Assembly: GCA_025504975.1 (NCBI GenBank)
Contig: JANUWI010000020.1
Coordinates: 744,001 to 808,000 of the forward strand
Direction of reading: 5' to 3'
Source of the DNA: Plenodomus lindquistii
Lineage: Eukaryota; Ascomycota; Dothideomycetes; Pleosporales; Leptosphaeriaceae
DNA: 64,000 bases
The position numbers and the translations under genes are program-made. Shown here one piece after another: positions 34,201-42,556 of this stretch; positions within the stretch are counted from its first letter, which is position 1, and the number at the start of each line of letters is the position of its first letter. The notes beneath the pieces are model-generated. The model was not told the origin of the DNA. It ran no database searches and saw only the letters and a program-made list of their open reading frames with translations.

Positions 34201-35607
34201 TATTTCATTAGCCGAGGATACGACACGCTGGACCCGATAGGGAAGAAGTTGAACCTCCTCGATTGCAAACTAGAGTCGAAGTATCTCTCACTCAAGTATG
34301 CTGAGGATGAGCACCAGATACTAGTTGAAGCGGAGCAAAGCGTGGCCAAGACACAGCAGGAGATGTGGGAGGCACAGCTTCAGGAGTGGAGAGATGGGGG
34401 ATGCCATGGCGACAAGCCCAAGAGACCATCCGCAAGCTCTGCAGACAGCAGGGGGTACTACAAGTCAAAGGTGCTAGCAACCTTCCCTAACCTCTACAAG
34501 GCGATCTACGCCTACCAAAAGGCTAATCCTGATGCTGCTCAAATATTCGGCGAAGATTGCGACTGGGAGGACAGTGTGGGCACGGACAACTTGGCCTTGG
34601 ATGATATATTGAGCACGTCGACGAAGATCCGAAACTCGCCGCTGTACGAGTGCATCGACGACATTTGCAAGGGCTCCGCGAAAATGTCGTACATACTGCA
34701 ACAGGCAAAGGACATGGAGGGCAAGTTTGACGTGCGGCGCGAGTCGGACCGCAGCGAACACCGTTACCAGCAGAAGATTACCTTGGCGACGAACATCCGC
34801 CTAGTGAAGGCGATCATCTACGCTGTATGTTGTTGATAATGGTGTAATGACGCAGCGCTAACCTTGGAGTAGAAGCTATTCAAAGTCTACGGCGAATCGG
34901 CGTTGGCCTACCTCGGAGAGTCCTCTGGTAAGAAAGAAGATCAAATCACCCGCTTCCGATCCTACCTCCCCGACCAGAACGGGGAGCCCACCGACAGTTG
35001 CTGGATACTTATTGCCGGAATTAAGACGGTCTGCCAGTCAATAGACCTTGTCGAATGTCATACTTTCATTGGGCTCGAGCCGCACATCATCAATGCAGAG
35101 GCCGTTCAGCTTGGGTTTCGCGGATACAGGATCAATCAGCAAGCAGGGGTGGTAACAGTGACATGGCTTCTACACCAGGGTTCAATCACCGAGGAGGATG
35201 CCTACAAAACGATCCAGTTGAAGAACAAGTTTGCGGAGGACGCAATGAGTGCAAAGCTGGATGACGTGGTAGCAACGAACATGGTGGGACTAGAGGAGCT
35301 GGAGGACAGGGAGGTTTGAAAAGGAGTGAAGATACATGGCGGTGATGGGTGGGAGGGCTTGAGTACGACAGTACTATATATGACCTCAATCAAGTACTGT
35401 GTGAAGCGAACGTCTTGCAATTAGGTATTTGAGTGATGACTATTAGTGAGGTGGCGCAAGGGCTTGTGCACAAAGGTGAGCGTTGCCACGTACTGTGAGG
35501 AGAGTACGTTACTTGACTTGCTCTTGTGCTGTACAAAGAAACTTACTGTTGTAAGAGTACGTTGCTTTACCTGTGTTAAGTGAAGAAACTTACTGCTGCA
35601 ACAGTAC
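31044..35607. repeat. Dispersed 18-bp quasi-palindromes, group 2
   Basis: Same pattern as at 11-22 kb: 31044-31061 (upstream of copy C), 32208-32225 (inside intron 1 of copy C), 32679-32696 (inside intron 2), and downstream of the gene 35363-35374 (short form), 35490-35507, 35543-35560 and 35590-35607. The intron 2 motif (GTACTGTGGGAAGAGTTT) is the counterpart of the one in copy A at 17415. None is seen in the NLR genes or, beyond 35.6 kb, in the rest of the window. Confidence 0.8.
31219..35319 (+). CDS. SNF2-like SF2 helicase with novel N-terminal domain, copy C, intact (1316 aa)
   Basis: Four exons join in frame: 31219-32191, 32247-32667, 32715-34824, 34873-35319 (introns of 55, 47 and 48 bp, each GT-AG). 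Residues 1 to about 325 form the novel domain shared with copies A and B (for example ISNAHELEAAVNDHCNGLRR, aligned with their QLAVSINDYINGP). A proline/serine and acidic linker follows (330-465). The N-lobe has Walker A GDMMGLGKT (about 551-559), motif II DEIH (about 829-832) and a motif III-like AITGSALANG. The C-lobe (about 1169-1316) has a motif V/VI-like stretch, CQSIDLVECHTFIGLE then QLGFRGYRINQQAG. These are hallmarks of SNF2-type ATP-dependent DNA translocases, although the C-lobe is divergent. Predicted nuclear. No stop or frameshift is present, whereas both other copies are broken, so this may be the source copy. Confidence 0.8.
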
Positions 35608-36212
35608 GCTGGGACGCAACTCTGCTACAACGTGGGCGCAGCATTTATTTCGTCAGGAGCACTAATTCTAACCCTGTAATGTAGCAGTCTACACAGGATG
35701 TGCACATATATAGAGTATATGCAAGTACCTATGTAAGGCTTGTACACTAGGCTATGCTGGTAAGGCTACGCGTGTAGGTACTGAATTTAGGTGTGAAATG
35801 CTTGTAGAGGGTAGATTTTAGATGGTATGCTTACGAATAGAGATAGTATATGCTGTAAGGCGAGTGCTATGGTCTGCATATTGCGCAACGAGGGATGAAA
35901 TGCGCGTGCAACGCGTTGAGAGCATTGGCGCCCTGCGGAAAACGTGGGACACCTGTAGCACGCATGCACAGATTTAGCTAAATATGCAATGTAACTAACA
36001 CTATTATACAACCCTTGCTCTGCATATTAGTACCCTTACAGGAGTTACGCTTTACGTGTAGAAAAAGATTTTTCCCGATAATGCAAGTGTTTGTAGGAAG
36101 CCCTAGCACGTTGTCTATAAAAGTTAAAGATATTTCCTAAGTGTGCAGGAAGTAATACTGGCTTGAAGTTAAGGTACCTCGCTTATTTTCCGGTGCGGGG
36201 GTTTTTCCTAAC
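35320..36212. other. Spacer with four palindromes
   Basis: No gene recognised; sequence becomes AT-rich after 35640. It holds short-palindrome copies at 35363-35374 and at 35490, 35543 and 35590, the densest cluster in the window, immediately 3' of copy C. This could mark the end of the unit to which copy C belongs. Confidence 0.45.
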
Positions 36213-36489
36213 CTAAGGGAGGGACGTTACACATTGCTTGGTCGTCACCGAAAGACCCTTAGTAGTTCCTTTCTTGAGATACTTAGAGTCCGCAAGAGAT
36301 TGCAGAAATGGGTCCTGTAGGACTATTAGTGCCTCTTTTGCTTGTGCAAACGCAGCCTGAGCTTCTAAGTTATTTGAATCATAATCTAGAGTAGTCTGAT
36401 ACGTCCCTGATGCTTCTACCTAGTCTCGGTCGTGTTCGAAAAAAAAGCCGCATTGATAGAGGGCTTTAGACATCTTTTGTTTGTCTATA

Positions 36490-36582
36490 TCCTAAAGGAC
36501 AAACGCTGTCACACCTGTTAAAAGCAGGCGAACTAAAGCTGGCGCCCTAACGGACGAACTCTCACTATAATTGACTGTGATG
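36490..36582 (+). repeat. RIP-mutated copy of the 92-bp end repeat (partner 39502-39593)
   Basis: Aligned to 39502-39593 (reading CCCAAAGGACAAACGCTGTC onward), this copy differs at five positions, all CA to TA on the plus strand. Two of the changes create stops in the zinc-knuckle-like frame (RCHTC-stop-KQAN-stop). Changes of this single class are the expected footprint of RIP. Confidence 0.88.
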
Positions 36583-37444
36583 GTCTCTCTCCCTGCAATG
36601 TATGCACGGAATTAGGACGCGCTTGCGTCGCTCTTGAAAACAAAGACAACGGACAATGCATTAGTTGCTACACTAACGATGCACGATGCGACCAGGGCAC
36701 CCCTTGCTTACGATGCATAAAACACTAAATGGCCTGCAGACGGTTCTCTGATAAAGACATGACATGGACCGGATACTTTCCCGCCGGCACCATTAGCTAT
36801 ATCCTAGAAGGATTATGTATAACTTGCGAACAAGCAGGCTACTACTGCTCTGGAAATCACCCGTGCATTTAATGTTTCACTATCGACAACAATACATACA
36901 GGAACGCCAAGCTATGCAGCTTTCGCGTCAACGACACGGTTATTGTCGCAAAACAAAAAGCAGCGTACTCTTGCAATATCGACTCTGACACAGAGACATA
37001 CGTAATCACGCGTAACTATGACTATAAAGGCGAACAAATTCCCTACACGAATCGCTACTACTAAGGAAACATTACCTCTAAACCCTCTGCGACCGACATT
37101 CCTCACGATCACATCACTATTGATGATGATGTGGATGGCGATCTGGAACCGCACCAGACTACGGGAACTCACACGAGTGACGATTTCCAAACCGACGACA
37201 TCTCAGATCAAGATCTTCTCGGTCTTGCTCTCTCAGCCCTACCTTCCATTAATCTCCGGGATCTCATTCCATCAACTATCTCAGTCGATGACGATGTTGA
37301 TGGCGATATCTCTCTCTCTCTCTGGACGACGATCTCTACGGCCAGACCGGTTTAGACCTGTCTAACCCGTACGCATGCTACGCACTTTCCACCAACCTAA
37401 TACAAGCCTCCTCGATTTATGTTCCACGAAACTACAAGGAAGCC

Positions 37445-38413
37445 ATGTCTACCAAGGAAGCCTCTGGATGGCGCGATGGCACCCAACGAGAGCTCGATAG
37501 CCTGCGGAAACAACAAGCTTACAAAGTTGTCCCACTTCCAAAGGGTGCTCGAGCTATCTCAGCGAAGCTTGTCTTCAAAGCAAAACCAACCCCTACAGGC
37601 ACTTTAGACAAGTTCAAAGTCCGCCTTGTCGCCCGGGGTTTCCAACAACGACCAGGCATAGACTACGATCAAACCTTCTCCCCTACTGCTGATGCCTCTT
37701 CCACCCGCATACTTATCGCATTATGCACCTTGCTAGGCTGGACCAGCGCTCAGGTCGACGTCGTAGTAGCTTTCCTCAACGCCAAACTCAAAGAAGTCGT
37801 TTACGTAAAACCTCCATATCCTGTGGTCCTTCCAGAGGGACATGTATGGCAGCTTCTCAAGACTCTGTACGGCCTCGTCCAAGCCCCACGAGCATGGTAC
37901 GAGACCCTAACGAGCCAACTGATTGCTTTCGGATTCCGAGTTAGTGAACACGACGACTGTGTATACATACACACGCGTCGACCACTCATTGTATCTGTTC
38001 ACGTAGACGACATACAAATCTACGCTCCCAATACCGAGATCATTGACAACTTCAAGGTTGAACTCGCCACTGCTTTCGACATCACCAACGGCGATCCGGA
38101 CGCCCTCTACCTCGGTCTCCACATCGAACGCCGCGGTGACACTACAACTATCCATCAAGCGGAATATGCCAGGAAAATTGTTGAGAAATACAATTTCAAG
38201 AACGTTCCCTGCGTCAAAACTCCCTGCAAGAGCAGCATCAAACTTCGGAAAGCCATACCTATCTGCACTCCGACCTTTCGTATGGAATACCTCCAGAAGT
38301 TCGGCTCTCTTAACTATCTCGCTACCATGACTCGCGTTGACCTTGCCTACGCCACATCTCTCTATGGCAGGTTCAATCAGAACCCTGACCAATCACACCT
38401 CGACAGCTACCAT
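37445..38413 (+). pseudogene. Copia reverse transcriptase (RVT_2) fragment
   Basis: About 320 codons are open. The upstream continuation (about 37390-37445) reads PRNYKEAMSTKEASGWRDGT. The family blocks present are SAKLVFKAKPTPTG, RLVARGFQQRPGIDYDQTFS, PTADASSTRI, QVDVVVAFLNAKLKEVVYV, KTLYGLVQAPRAWY, DDCVYI, SVHVDDIQIYA (the YVDD-type polymerase motif, with His for Tyr) and YARKIVEKYNF. It ends abruptly at 38413, where an inverted-repeat foldback begins. RNase H and integrase parts were not found. Confidence 0.88.
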
Positions 38414-38436
38414 CCCAAAGGACAAACGCTGTCACA

Positions 38437-39540
38437 CCTGCTTTTGACAGGTGTGACAGCGTTTGTCCTTTGGGATCCTCGGTTTGCGCGGAGTCTTGAC
38501 GAGCCTGCATGTGGGAGAAATTCCTGCGTCAATGCAGTGATTGCACACGAGACTAGGTGGAGTTCGGGAGCAAGTCAGAGCCTTCTTTTTGCCGGCGCAG
38601 TTAGAGCAGTTGTCCGCAACGCATGCTTGTTGACTTGATGTGGATGGTATGCACAGCGATGACGAGCTCTCGGACGACAGTGAACTCATGGATGATGAAC
38701 TCGAAACCAACATGGCACTCTCGGCACTGCGCCATGACATCTCAAGCGACGACGAGGACGAAATCCAGCACCGTCGTCGTCACGTCCAATCGCTGAACAT
38801 TGCGCGGCTTGCTCATATCGCCGAAGCACACGCTCAGCGCCGAGAGCAAACTATACCTCCACCACCCCTACGGACGCAACACAACCCATCTCCACACTTC
38901 ATCGATTGGGTATCCCCTACCGTGTCCCCCTATTTTCCTGTACCTCACGCTGCTCAACCTGCACCGCGAAGGATTGAACATTTCCACAACAACTCCTGGT
39001 CAGAAGACCCACCGGAACACAACATCCCGCAGACCTCAGGAACCATTGATCTCACCAACGAGAGCGATGGTCATGACACCACCTCGTCGGACGACGACTC
39101 CACTCCATCTCCGCCCCACCCTCAACCATCAGCTGTTGCCCTGGGAAAACGTCCCGTACGAAGATCGACAACCATCCCAGACTCAGACGAATCTGATCCC
39201 GACCAGGATAACGAACTTGAATCGGTTCAAGACACAGCCTGCACGTTTTGTCTATACCGACGAATGAATTGCATCAAAAACGGTAACAAGAAATGCTTCA
39301 CCTGCACCAAGTCTCGATCACTGTGCATACCATCCACATCAAGTCAACAAGCATGCGTTGCGGACAACTGCTCTAACTGCGCCGGCAAAAAGAAGGCTCT
39401 GACTTGCTCCCGAACTCCACCTAGTCTCGTGTGCAATCACTGCATTGACGCAGGAATTTCTCCCACATGCAGGCTCGTCAAGACTCCGCGCAAACCGAGG
39501 ATCCCAAAGGACAAACGCTGTCACACCTGTCAAAAGCAGG
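38437..39540. repeat. 220-bp inverted repeat, arms 38437-38656 and 39321-39540
   Basis: The left arm is the reverse complement of the right arm over about 220 bp, apparently perfectly: the minus-strand translation of the right arm and the plus-strand translation of the left arm agree for about 65 residues. The arms enclose 664 bp. At the outer edge of the left arm a second foldback (38414-38475, gacaaacgctgtcacacctg facing its complement) marks the join between the pol and gag pieces. Confidence 0.88.
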
Positions 39541-39593
39541 CGAACCAAAGCTGGCGCCCTAACGGACGAACTCTCACCACAATTGACTGTGAT
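38640..39593 (+). CDS. Gag-like acidic protein with cysteine-rich C-terminus
   Basis: The open frame starts in a segment rich in D, E and S (HSDDELSDDSELMDDELE), passes through a proline-rich linker, and ends in two cysteine clusters: CTFCLYRRMNC with KKCFTCTKSRSLC (spacing C-x2-C-x6-C-x7-C-x2-C-x6-C, close to Zn2Cys6), then CSNCAGKKKALTC and CNHCIDAGISPTC. It probably supplies the nucleic-acid-binding part of the copia-like polyprotein. It runs a short way past the insertion end into TPR-gene sequence. The first 17 codons lie in the inverted-repeat arm, so the true N-terminus is uncertain. Confidence 0.55.
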
Positions 39594-39837
39594 TATTCTT
39601 GTGCTTCAAGGCAAATTCGATCATTTTCCAGTGTTGCTGGCCGTTGTATTTATCCATCTTAATGCAAGTTTGCAGTAAGTTAGACAGGACATCGAACCGA
39701 AGCTGAATCGAAGCGGAATCAGTATCGTTATCGTACTGAAGGGCACGCGTATAGCTCTCGAATGCTGCGTTATAGTCGCGTTTTTTGTAATTCTCATTGC
39801 CCGTTTGCTTCAGCTTCAAAGCCTCTTCAAGTTGCAT

Positions 39838-40521
39838 AGCTGTTGACAGGTATGATCACCAAAGCCTGATGAATGGACGAAGCAATAGTGTCTGACAACG
39901 GTTGCCCAAGTGAAGTCCGAAGTGGTGTGCACAGAGCTCAGGGTAGGCTGGCAAATGGGTAGGGTGTACCTAGAGGTTGGGTACGGGTTGGGTTACGTTG
40001 GCCCCAGCGTGGGTTGGGGTTAGGTTGGGGTCACGTGATCTTAGGGTTGAGGTACAGGAGGTAGTCACCTCGGCTTACATGCCTGTTCTTTGGCCACCCA
40101 ATCAGCAAGTTAGACTGGCCAAAACCAAAAGACATCATTGGTTAATGGAGTGACAAGCATGTAAACCGAGCTGACTACCTCCTGTAGCTCAGGGTTCCGT
40201 TCGGCGACTCAAGCTGTCACAGCGCGAACGAAGAGCGACGACACGTGGGAGTCGATGATGGAGTGGGGGATGTGAACGTGGTAGTGTATGATCCGCTGGA
40301 GTAATGGAATTCAATCGAGTCACAGCCCGGGTGGATTGCGAGCAGCTTTGGAGTGCTCTCGCTTGACTGTCCCTATGGAGTGCGCTGGCAACGGAAAGTG
40401 TTGCGTGAGTTCGTTACACGATAAAGTCAACACTTTGCAGTTTGTACATAGCATCTGTTGCCTACGTTGATACAATACTTTATGGGCGTGGCTCGGCCAT
40501 CGCAAACTCGACCGAGAATCG
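39838..40521. other. Promoter-side spacer with a MITE
   Basis: Lies between the divergent TPR gene and the pogo-like gene. Contains G-rich sequence (about 39955-40035, repeats of gggttg and ggttagg) and the MITE described separately. The G-rich run is too irregular to be called telomeric. No other coding region seen. Confidence 0.5.
40053..40186. mobile_element. 134-bp MITE with 34-bp terminal inverted repeats
   Basis: The left end tacaggaggtagtcacctcg and the reverse complement of the right end agree at 31 of 34 positions. The outermost bases are TA on both sides, as expected for the TA target duplication of Tc1/mariner/pogo elements, and the terminal sequence inside them starts CAGGAGGTAGTC. 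The interior is noncoding. It lies about 340 bp upstream of the pogo-like transposase but is separate from it. Confidence 0.75.
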
Positions 40522-42237
40522 ATGCAGGCCAAAGCCCAAAAACAGCGGTACCTCACCCCGTACGAAGCGAACGCAGTCGTCGAGTTCGTGCTACAACAGA
40601 AGGCCTTCGGAACACCTGTGCGGATGAAGCATATAGCTGCGATAGCCTTCAGTGCCACTCGCAGTCGGCCCCCAGCGGACAGGCCACTCAAGCCGCCCGG
40701 CCCGAACTGGGCTAAGGCATTTGAGAAACACCGTCCAGAGATCGTAGCGAAGAAGAAGAGGCCACAGGACTGGAGCCGGCTCAACATCTATGATAAGGTT
40801 AAGTATTGGTTTGAGGTGATTGGGCCGGTGCTATATGAGCCAGATGTCCTTCCAGAGAACGTTTATAATATGGACGAGACTGGCGTTATACTAAGTATGC
40901 AAAATTCCGTGAAAGTCTTCGTCGGTAAGGACGATACGCACGCGTATAGAGGTGCACGCGTTAAACGTACCATGGTAACTGCTGTTGAATGTATTTCCGC
41001 GGACGGAAGGTGTCTAAACCCCATGATAATCTGGCCCGCTAAAACCCATCGAGCTAACTGGACTACGTATCCTACCCCTGGTTGGGTCTATGCGCTCTCT
41101 GATACTAGATTCACCGACTTTTATATTAGCTTGCAGTGGCTTAAGCTTGTATTCGATCCCCAAACCAAACAACGCGCTAACAATAAACCACGGGTACTTA
41201 TTTGGGATGGTTTCGGAACGCATGAAACCCTGGAGGTCTTGGAGTTTTGTTTTGAAAACAACATCATCCTTTGCCGTTTGGCCTCCCATACCTCCCACAA
41301 GACCCAGCCATGTGATGTCGGGGCCTTCGGGCCCTTGAAGACAGACTATCGCGAACAAGTGGAAAGGATGGAGCTTGGTGGAGTAAACACAGTCGGCAAG
41401 CAGCACTTCACTTATCTGTATAGCCCAGCAAGGGAAAAGGCGTTTACGAAAAGAAACATCCTTGGAGCCTGGAGAGGAAGCGGTTTATTCCCATTCAATC
41501 CCGAAAGAGTTCTTGCGGAAATCCCTAAACCCCCGGTGAAGCTAACTATTTCAACCACTGATGAGCCGAGAGTGGATCCTTGTCCGGACTACGAAGCACT
41601 GCCTACGCCTGTAACGCCAGTATCTGGGGAGGCTTTAGCGTCGCTACTTGACAGGATTAAACAGGTTCCTAATGATGAAGTGAGCAGCCAGCACAAGGCG
41701 AAGCTCCAACAGAAGGTGGCAAATGCCGCTCAGACGTACCTTGCCCAAATTGCACTCCTTTACAATCGAAATCAGTTCTTAGCTACGATTAACAACGAAG
41801 GAAAAGCTCGCCGAGCAGCCGATCAAAAGGTATTAGGTACAGCAAAAGTAGCGACCTATGAAGACCTCGAGAAGAAGCGAGCGGAACGCGCTGTGACGGA
41901 CGCCAAAGAGGCAGAGAAAAAGGCTAAAAAGGCTGCTAAGGAAGCTAGAAATGTCGCAAGTGCGGCACCAGAGGCAGAAGGTGCTGCTACGGGCTTGAAG
42001 AAACGTGGTCGGAAGAGTGCTGCGTCGGAGGCAGGTGCGGCTACGCTAAAAGCCAAGATGGCGCGCATAAGCCAAGTACAGGTCGCAGAAGGTGGGCAAG
42101 ATGTAGGTGCCCCGAAGCTATCAGCCAAAACCGCGGGCAGAGGCAAAGGGCTAGAGCCTCCGTCGTCTACTGCGACACAAGGGGAGGATGGGGGTGCACT
42201 GGAATCTTGGAGAGCCCCAGTGGCGCGGATGTGGTAA
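40522..42237 (+). CDS. Pogo/Fot-like Tc1-mariner transposase (571 aa)
   Basis: The uninterrupted frame begins near a CENP-B/Tc5-type helix-turn-helix (RYLTPYEANAVVEFVLQQKA to about residue 75). The DDE_1 core follows: NMDETG (about residue 119), VLIWDGFGTH (Asp near 229) and QPCDVGAFGPLK (Asp near 264), i.e. a D-D-D triad with about 34 residues between the last two. The C-terminal 200 residues are lysine/alanine-rich and probably coiled or disordered, with an AT-hook-like KKRGRKS. Family members usually have another short DNA-binding helix-turn-helix before the first block. It is not visible in frame upstream, so the N-terminus may be shortened. A short hairpin (gtgtggct/agccacac, 42393-42417) lies downstream; terminal repeats were not established. 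Confidence 0.9.
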   Translation: MQAKAQKQRYLTPYEANAVVEFVLQQKAFGTPVRMKHIAAIAFSATRSRPPADRPLKPPGPNWAKAFEKHRPEIVAKKKRPQDWSRLNIYDKVKYWFEVIGPVLYEPDVLPENVYNMDETGVILSMQNSVKVFVGKDDTHAYRGARVKRTMVTAVECISADGRCLNPMIIWPAKTHRANWTTYPTPGWVYALSDTRFTDFYISLQWLKLVFDPQTKQRANNKPRVLIWDGFGTHETLEVLEFCFENNIILCRLASHTSHKTQPCDVGAFGPLKTDYREQVERMELGGVNTVGKQHFTYLYSPAREKAFTKRNILGAWRGSGLFPFNPERVLAEIPKPPVKLTISTTDEPRVDPCPDYEALPTPVTPVSGEALASLLDRIKQVPNDEVSSQHKAKLQQKVANAAQTYLAQIALLYNRNQFLATINNEGKARRAADQKVLGTAKVATYEDLEKKRAERAVTDAKEAEKKAKKAAKEARNVASAAPEAEGAATGLKKRGRKSAASEAGAATLKAKMARISQVQVAEGGQDVGAPKLSAKTAGRGKGLEPPSSTATQGEDGGALESWRAPVARMW

Positions 42238-42556
42238 CAGAGGATAAGGAATGTAATAAAAGTGCGCGACGGAAAGCGGAAACAACTCGAGTCTGGTTTT
42301 GGTGTCCTCCGCTATTCCTCTCAGGTAATCACCGTGCCTGCCGTCGTGCTTACTGTCATTTTTTGTATACTCCGCTGATTTTGCGATAACATGTGTGGCT
42401 CAACACTTTAGCCACACTTGTGTCATTGGCTCCTTGGCCACGTGCCGCTGTTGCTGAGTCAACCAAAACGCGCAAGCTCCGTCAATCTGGAGCGCAACGA
42501 GCATCAACCCACTTCACGATGCAGCACAGCATACAGCTATGTGAAAATCGGATGTA

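Larger units (their letters stand above)
36485..39593 (+). mobile_element. Rearranged copia-like retroelement inserted in the TPR gene
   Basis: The insertion limits come from the TPR gene reading frame on both sides. Inside, the order is unusual: a cysteine-rich segment (36490-37000), the reverse transcriptase part (37445-38413), then the gag-like part with its own cysteine-rich end (38640-39593). The last 92 bp of the insert repeat its first 92 bp. No LTRs were found and no clear target-site duplication is seen at the join. The gag part would naturally precede the pol part, so the element is permuted. Confidence 0.75.
36213..39837 (-). pseudogene. Small TPR protein gene split by a 3.1-kb insertion
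   Basis: The 5' part (39837-39594) encodes EEALKLKQTGNENYKKRDYN with a canonical TPR helix pair, and the 3' part (36484-36213) encodes MSKALYQCGFFFEHDRD, a stop, then VEASGTYQTTLDYDSNNLEA and a basic C-terminus. Removing 36485-39593 joins the halves in frame (KHKNN into KQKMS), giving 172 codons including the terminator. The only other lesion is TAG where Trp is expected (HDRD-stop-VEAS), i.e. TGG to TAG. The TPR type resembles co-chaperone N-termini. Expression is unlikely with the insertion present. Confidence 0.82.

Noticed and set aside
39955..40035. G-rich run with ggttagg and gggttg units, possible telomeric or subtelomeric repeat
   Set aside because: Units are irregular and never form consecutive TTAGGG copies; coding and transposon sequence continues on both sides.
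40380..42420. Terminal inverted repeats of the pogo-like element
   Set aside because: Only about nine shared bases (aaagtgttg) were seen between the flanks, too short to claim.
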